DNA from: an uncultured Clostridia bacterium
GTDB taxonomy: Bacteria > Bacillota > Clostridia > Christensenellales > Borkfalkiaceae
DNA length: 64,000 nucleotides
Direction of reading: 5' to 3'
Assembly: GCA_934247225.1 (NCBI GenBank)
Contig: CAKQJE010000011.1
Coordinates: 1-64,000, forward strand
Part shown: positions 53,130 to 61,058 of the stretch, piece after piece
How positions within the stretch are numbered: the stretch's first letter is position 1
Layout: each line of letters starts with the position of its first letter
Notes under the pieces: generated by a model
Seen by the model: the letters and a program-made list of their open reading frames with translations, nothing else
The model's database searches: none
Told to the model about the DNA's origin: nothing
Position numbers and translations under genes: made by a program

Positions 53130-53254
53130 AATAAAAGAAAGCCTTTAAGGGCTGTCGCAGGTCATAAGGCTTGCGGCGGTCCTTTTTTCTTTATGAAGAT
53201 ATAGCTATTTAAAACGATAAAAATTAAACCATTAACCTTAAAAAAGGGGGCTAT

Positions 53255-53878
53255 ATGCCGATTAACAGCTATTTTTGCGTAAAAAACGAAACCGAAAACG
53301 AGGTTATTATCGAGCGTTCGAGATTTATTTCTTACGCCAAAAAATGCGAGACCGAAGAGGAAGCGCGAGCATTTTTAGAAGAAAAAAGAAAGGCGCATCC
53401 CTTTGCCACGCATAACTGTTACGCCTACGTTACCGAGCGGGGAAAAATCGCCAGATTTTCGGACGACGGCGAGCCGCAAGGCACGGCGGGGCAACCTATT
53501 TTGGAGGTTATAAAAAACAGGAAACTGCTCGATACGATTGTCGTCGTAACGAGATATTTCGGCGGCGTGAAGCTCGGCGCGGGAGGGCTTGTCAGAGCTT
53601 ATTCCTCGGGCGCGAAAGAGGTTCTGGAAAAAGCGGGCGTAACCGAAAACATACTTTCCGCTGTGTATTCGGTTAATATGTCGTACGATTTGTACACTCA
53701 TTTTCTTAAATTCATAGGAAAAACAAAATGCTCGGTGATTTCTACCGATTTTGCCGACGCGGTGAACGTTGAAATCGCCGTTCCGAACGAAACCGACGAT
53801 TTTGCCGCCAAAATTACCGACCTTACGAACGGCAAAGCGGAAACGAAAAAAATCGGCGAAGAATTCGTCGTATACTGA
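53255..53878 (+). CDS. YigZ/IMPACT family protein
   Basis: 207 residues. N-terminal UPF0029 domain: ERSRFISYAKKCETEEEARAFLE, HNCYAYV, FSDDGEPQGTAGQPILEVI and VVVTRYFGGVKLGAGGLVRAYS, the family hallmark. The C-terminal DUF1949 half follows. Proposed to regulate translation; the function is uncertain. AAAAAGGGGG before ATG 53255. Followed by recX after 5 bases. Confidence 0.93.
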   Translation: MPINSYFCVKNETENEVIIERSRFISYAKKCETEEEARAFLEEKRKAHPFATHNCYAYVTERGKIARFSDDGEPQGTAGQPILEVIKNRKLLDTIVVVTRYFGGVKLGAGGLVRAYSSGAKEVLEKAGVTENILSAVYSVNMSYDLYTHFLKFIGKTKCSVISTDFADAVNVEIAVPNETDDFAAKITDLTNGKAETKKIGEEFVVY

Positions 53879-53883
53879 AAACA

Positions 53884-54513
53884 ATGAAAACGATTACCGA
53901 TATAAAACCACAGGTTAAAAACCCGACGAGATGCAATATTTATCTCGATAATTCATTTTATTGCGGACTCGAACTCGAAACGGTTATGCGCCACAGGCTC
54001 AAAATCGGCGCGAGCGTTTCGCCCGAAGATCTGGACGAAATTCAGGCGGAGTCCGAAACCATGCGTGCTTTGGATAAGGCTCTGAATTTTATTTCGCGCT
54101 CGCAAAAGACAAAAAAACAGGTCGCGGAATACCTTGAAAGCAAAGGTTATCTCAAAAAGACTATCGAATCCGTTTTGGACAAAATGTCCGCCTATAAGTT
54201 CGTAAACGACCAAAATTACGCTAAGGACTATGCGAAATCGGCAAGCAAAAACAAGGGCAAAAGGCTTATTTCGCTCGAACTGAAAAGAAAGGGCGTTTCG
54301 GACGAAGATATGGGCGAAGCTTTAAACGATATAGACGGCGAAACGGAAACCGAAGCCGCGACGAAAATCGCCGAAAAGTATCTCAAAAGCAAAGAGAAAA
54401 CGAGAGAAAACGCGGTTAAATGTTATAAATATCTCCTTTCCAAAGGGTTCGATTACGATACGGCAAAGGCAGCCGCCGATAAAATAATAAAAGATGAAGA
54501 CGATAGTTTTTGA
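53884..54513 (+). CDS. recX: Regulatory protein RecX
   Basis: Binds RecA and limits its filaments. 209 residues with the three helical repeats of RecX: LNFISRSQKTKKQVAEYLESKGY, YKFVNDQNYAKDYAKSASKNKGKRLISLELKRKGV and the last about residues 155-205. Begins with the basic beta region ITDIKPQVKNPTRCNIYLD. It overlaps birA by 20 bases. Confidence 0.93.
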   Translation: MKTITDIKPQVKNPTRCNIYLDNSFYCGLELETVMRHRLKIGASVSPEDLDEIQAESETMRALDKALNFISRSQKTKKQVAEYLESKGYLKKTIESVLDKMSAYKFVNDQNYAKDYAKSASKNKGKRLISLELKRKGVSDEDMGEALNDIDGETETEAATKIAEKYLKSKEKTRENAVKCYKYLLSKGFDYDTAKAAADKIIKDEDDSF

Positions 54514-55159
54514 CGAGATTTTCTCTACAAACGAATATGCGGAAACCCGCGATTTTGCCGAAGATACCGTAATTATCGCGAAACGTCAGACGGGCGGAAA
54601 AGGCACGAAAGGCAGGAGTTTTTCCTCTCACGAAGGGGGCGTTTACCTCTCGCTTGTAAGGCTTTACCCCTGCAAAACCGACGAGGCGTTTTCGATAATG
54701 GTGGCTTCGTGCATGGCTGTCGTTAAAACTCTCGAAAGTTACGGCGTTTCTCCGAAAATCAAATGGGCGAACGACGTTTATTTAAACGGAAAAAAAATCT
54801 GCGGAATACTCATAAAAAACTCGTTCGAGGGCGAAAACGTTAAAAAATCGATAACGGGCATAGGTGTGAACGTCAATAACGACCTGCCCGATGATCTTAA
54901 AGATATTGCGGTAAATCTGAAATCTCTTATCGGCGAAGTCGAAACGGAAGAATTTGCGAAAAGGCTTGTCGAAAACCTTTACAGAAAGTATACGATAGAA
55001 GAATATAAGTCGTATAATATGGTTTTGGGTAAAGAAATAACGGTTATAAGCGGCGAAAAATCCTATAAAGCGGTTGCGAAGGATATTTCGGACGACGGAA
55101 ATTTGATTCTCGAAAACGGCAGAAAGCTTTCTTACGGCGAAATATCCGTGAGAGTATAA
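54494..55159 (+). CDS. birA: Biotin-protein ligase BirA (no DNA-binding domain)
   Basis: Attaches biotin to carboxylase carrier proteins through biotinyl-AMP. 221 residues. Catalytic motifs: KRQTGGKGTKGRSFSSHEGG (the GRGRxG-type biotin loop as KGTKGR), KWANDVYLNGKKICGIL and GIGVNVNN. It lacks the N-terminal helix-turn-helix of E. coli BirA, so it is a group I ligase without repressor role. Overlaps recX by 20 bases. Confidence 0.93.
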   Translation: MKTIVFDEIFSTNEYAETRDFAEDTVIIAKRQTGGKGTKGRSFSSHEGGVYLSLVRLYPCKTDEAFSIMVASCMAVVKTLESYGVSPKIKWANDVYLNGKKICGILIKNSFEGENVKKSITGIGVNVNNDLPDDLKDIAVNLKSLIGEVETEEFAKRLVENLYRKYTIEEYKSYNMVLGKEITVISGEKSYKAVAKDISDDGNLILENGRKLSYGEISVRV

Positions 55160-55477
55160 ACGGATTGCGATATTAAACATAATATTAAATACGAAATAGC
55201 TGTGAACTTTAATTGACGAAATTGTATAAAAGTGATACAATTCAATAAGTAAATAAAATTTTATTTGTTCGGATAACGACCGAATATTTTAAAAAGGTTT
55301 CCCCGTGTCGGGAAAATTTTCGCAGAACGGAGATTTTCGGGGAAAAGCCGGAGCGAAGCGACTGACGAGGGGCTTTGCTTTTATAAGGTAAAGCGGTTTT
55401 AATGACGGCTGATAAGAAAAATATAAAAATACATATCGTAAAGTAAAAGGAGAATATATTTTACAAAGGAAAAAATT
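55160..55477. other. Spacer with an inverted repeat, no gene
   Basis: TTTCCCCG (55298-55305) pairs with CGGGGAAA (55338-55345) and AGCCGGAGCGAAGCGAC follows; the shape looks like dispersed repeat DNA rather than a terminator. Downstream, AAAAGGAGAATA (about 55445-55456) precedes the next gene by 22 bases, too far to be its ribosome site; a nearer AAAGGA (55466-55471) serves that role. Confidence 0.5.
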
Positions 55478-57058
55478 ATGAGATTAGCAGCAAAAATTTT
55501 GAAATACGTTATAAACGCGCTTATGATTGCCGCTTGCATTATGGCTCTTGCCGGACTTGCTATAGGTCCCGTGTGGGAGTTTAAAGCGACGGTTTACTTC
55601 AACGAAGAACTCGCCGATAAACTTTCGGGCGTGGTTTCAAACGGCGGATCTTCCGAAAACGGCGACGGAGACGGAAGCGTGAAAAACGACGAGACGGACG
55701 GGGCTATGAGCGGAGAGGAAATCTTCAAACAAGCTCTTGAAGAAATGGTTAAAGATAACGTCAAAGTTCCCGTTTCGCTTAAATTTTCCAACGAAAATTT
55801 TCTGAATTCTCTTTTCGAGAAGAACGGGCAACCCGTGGACGATCTTATCGACAGTATGGTTGACGAAGCTTTCGGCGAAGAATTCAAAGCAGAGGTCGAA
55901 AAGGTTAAAAAAAGTGCGACGAAAGGCGCGACCAAGGTTATGGTCAAGCAAGCAGTTTCGGATCTGAAAAACAGCAGCGAGCAGGCGGGCGAAATCTTCA
56001 AAGACAAGAGCGCGGACGAAATTCTTGCCGAAGCGGGAATTTCGGACGAGGAACTCGATACCAAAATCGAAGCCGTTTACGACGTTTTAACCCAAGGCAA
56101 AACGGTTGAGGAAGCCGCGGAAAGCATTACCGATATCGTTAAAGAAGTTTACGATAAAATAAGCGAAAGCGATTTGGGAAAACAGTATCCCGACGCGTTT
56201 AAAAACACCGACGAAAGCGCCGAGGAAATGAAAAAGCAGATTTCCAAGGTTCTGGTTGCTCTTTCGATGGTGGGAAGCGGCGAAATAGACGTGGAAGATA
56301 TCGGAAATATCGAAATCACGGACGAAATGCTCGCTGAGGGAATGAGCAATACCGTAAATTTAAGCGGGATTTTCGATAAAATACTTCTCGACTCCTTAAA
56401 AGAAGTTCTCGGCAGCGAAGACGCTCCGTACACCGCGCCGGAAGACGACAGAGAACGTTCTGGCAGAACAGCTTTTAACGGCGCGTTTGGCGCGTTTTCG
56501 ATAAACGACGGAATAGCTTTACTCGGATCGGTTACCGAAAACGGCGAGGCTATGGAGTCTGCAAAAGAAACGGAGTCCGTAACCGAAACGGATCCGACCG
56601 AAAAACCCGTCGAGGGCGATGACGTTTACGCCGAAATCAAGGCGATGCTCAAAACCAAATTCAAATCGGCTGTTCCCGACGAATATAAGGACGTAATTCT
56701 TATCGTAATGAAGATAATCGCCGCGATAATTCTTTTAAACGCGCTCGTCTGGGTATATCTTCTCGTAAAACTCGTCGTGAACACGATCGTAGGAAAATTC
56801 GGCACGAAGATAAAAATCGCAACCCTTATCGGGTGGGAATCGGGTTTCAACCTCGTTATTCTGCCCACGATAGCGTTCAAACTTTTCACGACTGAAAACC
56901 CTCTGTCTTCGGCTTTGAATATTCCCGTAAGCGAGATATCGAAAACCGTAGGTTTAAAATTTGCTTCGGGTTCGGTTTACGCGTTTTACGCGACTATCGC
57001 CGTTATCGGATTATGGATTGTCGGAAAGATACTGAACGCCGTTTTCAAAAACAAATAA
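55478..57058 (+). CDS. Membrane protein of unknown function, 526 residues
   Basis: One N-terminal hydrophobic helix (ILKYVINALMIAACIMALAGLAIG), then a large acidic, helical, mostly extracytoplasmic region of about 360 residues, rich in Glu, Lys, Asp and Ser, then three more helices (IAAIILLNALVWVYLLVKLV, LVILPTIAFKLF, FYATIAVIGLWIVGKIL). AAAGGA precedes ATG 55478. No motif I recognise. The acidic region contains a Thr/Glu-rich linker (residues about 355-375). Followed by a terminator. Function unknown. Confidence 0.75.
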   Translation: MRLAAKILKYVINALMIAACIMALAGLAIGPVWEFKATVYFNEELADKLSGVVSNGGSSENGDGDGSVKNDETDGAMSGEEIFKQALEEMVKDNVKVPVSLKFSNENFLNSLFEKNGQPVDDLIDSMVDEAFGEEFKAEVEKVKKSATKGATKVMVKQAVSDLKNSSEQAGEIFKDKSADEILAEAGISDEELDTKIEAVYDVLTQGKTVEEAAESITDIVKEVYDKISESDLGKQYPDAFKNTDESAEEMKKQISKVLVALSMVGSGEIDVEDIGNIEITDEMLAEGMSNTVNLSGIFDKILLDSLKEVLGSEDAPYTAPEDDRERSGRTAFNGAFGAFSINDGIALLGSVTENGEAMESAKETESVTETDPTEKPVEGDDVYAEIKAMLKTKFKSAVPDEYKDVILIVMKIIAAIILLNALVWVYLLVKLVVNTIVGKFGTKIKIATLIGWESGFNLVILPTIAFKLFTTENPLSSALNIPVSEISKTVGLKFASGSVYAFYATIAVIGLWIVGKILNAVFKNK

Positions 57059-57078
57059 AACTTTAAAGAATAAAAATT

Positions 57079-57109
57079 ATGCGCCGAGGCGATTTTCGCC
57101 TCGGCGCAT
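57079..57109. terminator. Strong bidirectional terminator
   Basis: 14-bp perfect arms (57079-57092 and 57096-57109) with a TTT loop and flanking A and T runs, between convergent genes. Confidence 0.85.
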
Positions 57110-57136
57110 TTTAATGTTTCTGTTTCGTTGAACCGA

Positions 57137-59041
57137 TTATTCTTCGGGAGTCTCGGTAACGTCGGGAGTTTCGGGGGGTTCGGGTGCGATTTTCGCAACA
57201 AGCGTGAATTCCACTTCGTCGATATCGCTCGTTATGGCAGAGATGACTGCTTCGTCCGTAAGGAGCGTAGCGTTTTCATAATTTTCGTCGGTAACGTAAA
57301 TTTTGACGCCGAGATCGACCGAATAATCCTTTTCGGAAAGGATATTCGTAAACGTGTAAACGAGATAGCCGTCTTCGTCGAGTTCTCTCTGAATCATAAC
57401 GGGATCGTTGCAAACGACTTTATAATAATCGGCTTCGCCCGTTTCGTAGTTCTTCACGATTTTAAAATAAGACGTTGCGGCAACGATATTTCCGTTTGCG
57501 TCGACCGTATAAGTGATTTTCCGGCAGGAGCTGTATTCGTTATAAATAAATCCTTCGTGATCGCCCGCTTCTACGTCGACGACAACGTCGGGAGTTTTGA
57601 TAACGTCGTCGAATTCCTTATATTCGTCGCCCGCAATGCGTTCGCGTTTGAAGTTAAGCTCGAACTCGCCGTTAATCGTTACGCCGGGGATTGTTATCTG
57701 ACCTATGACGTTTCCGGAAGGTCCGGTGATGTCGCTCGAAGAATCTTCGACGGGAGTGAAGTTCTCGGCTTTGATTTTCGATTTGAGGATATTACCTTTT
57801 CCGTCGAGGACGAAAGAGATCGTAAGACCTTTGAAGCCGTCTACGATTTTGTTTATTTCCGTTTCGTAATCGGTATCTTCCGTGTTGTTTCCGTACTTAT
57901 TGATAATCTGATAAAGGCTCAGCGTTTTGCAGTCTTTTATAATAGCTTCCGCGTCGAAAGAAGGAATTGCGCCTGCTTCCGTTTCCGTCTGACCCGCGCT
58001 CGCCGCCATTCTGAGTATCGTCGAGACGGTTTCGAAAGATTTTTCTCCGAACATATTGGTTATGAAACTTTCGGCAGGAGTGGTCGCCACGGTGTGGTTG
58101 AATTCTTTGATTTTTTGCGAGTTTAAAACGATTTCGTAGCCCGCTTCGACTTTGTTGATATCCGCAATCGAAACCACGATGTTGTGCAAAGCCGCGTTGA
58201 GCTGAGAAACGGTGTTATCGTTACCGTCCGCGGTTCTGATGCTCGCGATAAAGCTGTTTAAAAGGGCTTTGTAATTTGCCTCCGTGCCGCTTCCGCTCGT
58301 TCCCGTATCGGGAACGGTTTCGTCGGGTAAAGATCCCGAAGCGCCCGCAACGGCGTCTTTAATGTATTCGATCGTGCGGACGACGACTTCGTTATTAACT
58401 CTCGCGTAAACCTTTTCTTCGCCGCCCGAAACGACGATAAGTTTAAGCTCGCTGCCGCTGTTTACGATGCGAACGTTTAAGCTTACGGGTTGGGTTGTAA
58501 CGTTATCGTTTTCCTTAACCTGTCCGTTGCCTTCGATATTTATGGACAAAAGATCCTTTGCAAGCTCCTGATTGTCGTCTTCGGAAAGCGCGCCTTCGCT
58601 TTTGCCGCCGAGCGCGCTGACGTTATCGAGAGTGTAAACGTCATCGCCGTGAGTAACGGTAATATTTCCGACGTTTTTGAAGCTGTAATATGTAGTATCC
58701 AAAATCGAAAGGAAGGTGTTTGCGTAAAATTTGTTGTTCGACGGGTCTTTTGTCTGACAACCCGTATGAACGCAGAAACCTGCCGCAAACTCGTGTCCGA
58801 GTTTGGTAATCGGAATAAATTCGCCTACTCTTTCGCCGCATTTCTTACATATGTAAGCTTGTTTTCCGTCTGTCGTACAGGTTGCGGATAATACGACTTG
58901 AAGTTCCGTTTCCGTGTGCAGACAGTTTTCGGTGGTGCCTGAATTGGCGGAGTCGCTGCCGCTACTTTCTTTACATGACGTAAACAATACGAGCGATAAC
59001 GAAAGCGTAAGGCATAACAGCAATGAAACTATTCTTTTCAT
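57137..59041 (-). CDS. Surface lipoprotein with a CxxCG domain
   Basis: 634 residues from ATG 59041, chosen because GGAGAAAA precedes it and the signal peptide starts there. Signal KRIVSLLLCLTLSLSLVLFTSC with lipobox FTSC. Residues about 30-75 contain the short Cys motif YICKKCGERVGEFIPITKLGH common in surface proteins of gut Clostridia; a similar segment occurs in the LRR protein at 30083-31789. The rest is long, Thr/Asn/Asp-rich beta sequence without a recognised fold, with an acidic Pro/Glu C-terminus. Confidence 0.78.
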   Translation of the reverse strand: MKRIVSLLLCLTLSLSLVLFTSCKESSGSDSANSGTTENCLHTETELQVVLSATCTTDGKQAYICKKCGERVGEFIPITKLGHEFAAGFCVHTGCQTKDPSNNKFYANTFLSILDTTYYSFKNVGNITVTHGDDVYTLDNVSALGGKSEGALSEDDNQELAKDLLSINIEGNGQVKENDNVTTQPVSLNVRIVNSGSELKLIVVSGGEEKVYARVNNEVVVRTIEYIKDAVAGASGSLPDETVPDTGTSGSGTEANYKALLNSFIASIRTADGNDNTVSQLNAALHNIVVSIADINKVEAGYEIVLNSQKIKEFNHTVATTPAESFITNMFGEKSFETVSTILRMAASAGQTETEAGAIPSFDAEAIIKDCKTLSLYQIINKYGNNTEDTDYETEINKIVDGFKGLTISFVLDGKGNILKSKIKAENFTPVEDSSSDITGPSGNVIGQITIPGVTINGEFELNFKRERIAGDEYKEFDDVIKTPDVVVDVEAGDHEGFIYNEYSSCRKITYTVDANGNIVAATSYFKIVKNYETGEADYYKVVCNDPVMIQRELDEDGYLVYTFTNILSEKDYSVDLGVKIYVTDENYENATLLTDEAVISAITSDIDEVEFTLVAKIAPEPPETPDVTETPEE

Positions 59042-59173
59042 ATTTTTCTCCTTTTGTCCGCAAAGAAAATTTGGTGTTTTTTGCGGGCATTTATTTCTTT
59101 TCGGCTTGATTATACCATAATTATTATACGCTGTCAATAGCGAATTGTAAACGAATGATAAGAATTTATAAAA

Positions 59174-59205
59174 AATAAGCGAAAGAACGGTTTCCTTCGC
59201 TTATT
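59174..59205. terminator. Hairpin terminator at the end of the diol dehydratase operon
   Basis: AATAAGCGAA (59174-59183) pairs with TTCGCTTATT (59196-59205). It lies between the operon's last gene and the divergently placed lipoprotein promoter region. Confidence 0.65.
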
Positions 59206-59236
59206 GTCTTATTTTGTTTATAAACCCGAAAAGTCG

Positions 59237-59255
59237 GGCTATAAGTCGATTAACG
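59237..59255 (+). repeat. CTATAAG motif copy (intergenic)
   Basis: 19-base copy identical to that inside the pseudouridine synthase gene at 18522-18540. Lies just past the stop of the PduO-like gene. Confidence 0.6.
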
Positions 59256-59269
59256 GCGTGTTTTGCGGG

Positions 59270-60265
59270 TTATCGGTCGAAAACCGACAAGGCGTATTCG
59301 CAAAGAGAATGGTCTTCTTCGCCCGTTCCGCCGCTTATGCCTAATCCTCCTACGACTTTGCCGTTACGTTTAAGAGGAACGCCGCCCCCGATTATCATAA
59401 GCTTTTCGTCGTTTTGAAGTCCGTAAAAAGTTTCGCCGGGTTTAACGAGCGAGGAAAGTTCCATGGTACTCATTTTGAGCGCGGCTGCGGTGTAAGCCTT
59501 TTTGACCGCAACGTTGAAGCTGACCAAAAACGCTCCGTCCATAACGTGTACCGAAACGGGATTGCCTTGCTCGTTGCAAACGGCGATAACGGCTTTTTTG
59601 CCCCGTTTTTCGGCTTCTTTTTCTATTTTTTCGGTCAAAGCCTTGGCTTCTTCCAGCGTTATAGCCGAGCCTATCATTCTTTTCACCACGTTTTCGATAA
59701 TTTTCTCCGTCGGAACGTTTTTTGAGGAAGACACCGACGAGTTGTCCGTTTGCGATAGCGTAAAACCTTTTTCGCTTAAAGAATTCGCCTTTTTAACCTC
59801 TGCCGCGAAAAGCTTGGAAAGGACGTTGAGATAACCTGTCGCCCCTTTCGGCGAACCGTATTTAAGGTCTGCCGCGACGAGTTCTCTTTCGGCTTTTCTT
59901 GCGGTTGTTTTAACTTTGTTGAACTTCGCGGAAAGCTCGTTAAGCGGTTTTTCGGAAGCTTCATTAAAACGCGAAAGTGCGGCTATAAGTTCGTTAAGCC
60001 GCATAATTTCGTTGTCCGTAACGAAAAATTCCGCGTTTCGGGGGGCTGCAACGCCTTTTATGATTTTCTCGATTACGGGAAGAATTTCCTTTATCTCGGG
60101 CGCGAAATTTTCGCCGCCCTCCGCCGTAATGCAAAGATACGCTTCCGCGGAAAGCTCCTCCAAAGCTCCGATCGCCGAAAATCTCGGGTCGGATTTGGAA
60201 ATCTTAAATTGTGAGGATAGGGTCGACTTTCCGTCGCCGCCTTTCCCGAAGCGAATATCGTCCAT
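59270..60265 (-). CDS. PduO-like protein: adenosyltransferase-type N-domain fused to a GlcG/HbpS-type C-domain
   Basis: 331 residues. Residues 1-170 resemble PduO cob(I)alamin adenosyltransferase: GKGGDGKSTL (ATP loop), KISKSDPRFSAIGALEELSAEAYLC, and ARKAERELV...YLNVLSKLFAAEVKKAN. Residues about 190-331 are a GlcG/HbpS-type domain (AVIAVCNEQGNPVSVHVMDGAFL, LMIIGGGVPLKRNGKVVGGLGISGG), as in full-length PduO. It lies 1 base after the activase stop, in the operon of a glycyl radical dehydratase that needs no B12. The reason for a PduO-like partner is unclear; a heme or flavin role of the C-domain is one possibility. Confidence 0.82.
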   Translation of the reverse strand: MDDIRFGKGGDGKSTLSSQFKISKSDPRFSAIGALEELSAEAYLCITAEGGENFAPEIKEILPVIEKIIKGVAAPRNAEFFVTDNEIMRLNELIAALSRFNEASEKPLNELSAKFNKVKTTARKAERELVAADLKYGSPKGATGYLNVLSKLFAAEVKKANSLSEKGFTLSQTDNSSVSSSKNVPTEKIIENVVKRMIGSAITLEEAKALTEKIEKEAEKRGKKAVIAVCNEQGNPVSVHVMDGAFLVSFNVAVKKAYTAAALKMSTMELSSLVKPGETFYGLQNDEKLMIIGGGVPLKRNGKVVGGLGISGGTGEEDHSLCEYALSVFDR

Positions 60266-60266
60266 T

Positions 60267-61052
60267 TCAGCCGCCTATTTGTCCTTTAAGTCCGTAGGAC
60301 TCCACAACCGCTAAAAGCTCGTTCATAAGCTCTTTCGACGGCGGTTCTATTCCCGTTAAGGAATAATCTCTGCCGAGTCCTTTATATTTGTCCGTTCCTA
60401 TCCTGTGATAGGGAAGAATGTGCATTTCCGTTACGCCTTTAAGCGAGCTTGCGAATTTCGCGATTTCGCCTATCTCCTCTTTCGTCGCGTTGAAAGTGGG
60501 GATAACGGGCGTTCTCACGATAAGCTTAGTTCCCGCATTGGTGATTTTAACGGCGTTTTCGAGAATTCTCTCGTTGGGTTGAGAGGTAAATTCCTTATGT
60601 TTCGCGCTGTTTATGTGCTTGATATCCATAAGGTAAAGGTCGAGATAGGGAAGATAACGGGAAATTACCGAAAAATCGGCGAAGCCCGTCGACTCCATAG
60701 CCGTGTTTATGCCCCTTTCCTTAGCCGCTTTCAAAAGCGCGACGGCGAAATCGGGTTGAGTTAAGGACTCTCCGCCCGAAAGGGTAAGTCCCCCGCCCGA
60801 ACGCCTGTAATATATTCTGTCTCTTTCGATAATATCGATAATCTCGCCGACGGTAACGTCTTTTCCTACGATTTTTTCCTTGCCGCCGAGCGTCATTTTC
60901 TCGATTTCGTAATGCTGCCCCTCGGGGTTGCAGCACCATTTGCAGCGAAGCGGACAGCCTTTCAAAAAGACGATAGTTCTTATTCCTCCGCCGTCGTGAA
61001 TGGAATAACGCTGAATATCGAATATTCTGCCTTTAACGTCGAGTTCGTCCAT
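60267..61052 (-). CDS. Glycyl radical enzyme activase (radical SAM)
   Basis: Abstracts a hydrogen from the glycine of the neighbouring enzyme through SAM cleavage. 261 residues. The radical-SAM cysteines are in GCPLRCKWCCNPEG (CxxxCxxC) and the SAM-binding GGE motif is LTLSGGESL. Between the cluster and the GGE motif there are only about 50 residues with no further cysteines, so the ferredoxin-like two-cluster insert found in diol dehydratase and CutC activases is absent; the size is that of pyruvate formate-lyase activase. It begins 6 bases after the dehydratase stop. Confidence 0.93.
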   Translation of the reverse strand: MDELDVKGRIFDIQRYSIHDGGGIRTIVFLKGCPLRCKWCCNPEGQHYEIEKMTLGGKEKIVGKDVTVGEIIDIIERDRIYYRRSGGGLTLSGGESLTQPDFAVALLKAAKERGINTAMESTGFADFSVISRYLPYLDLYLMDIKHINSAKHKEFTSQPNERILENAVKITNAGTKLIVRTPVIPTFNATKEEIGEIAKFASSLKGVTEMHILPYHRIGTDKYKGLGRDYSLTGIEPPSKELMNELLAVVESYGLKGQIGG

Positions 61053-61058
61053 AGTTTA

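Noticed and set aside
53140..53192. Terminator or small RNA between khpB and yigZ
   Set aside because: Some pairing is visible (AAAGAAA with TTTCTTT) but the stem is weak and interrupted.
57128..58126. Plus-strand open frame of 332 codons
   Set aside because: Antisense to the 634-residue lipoprotein gene, starting in its terminator.
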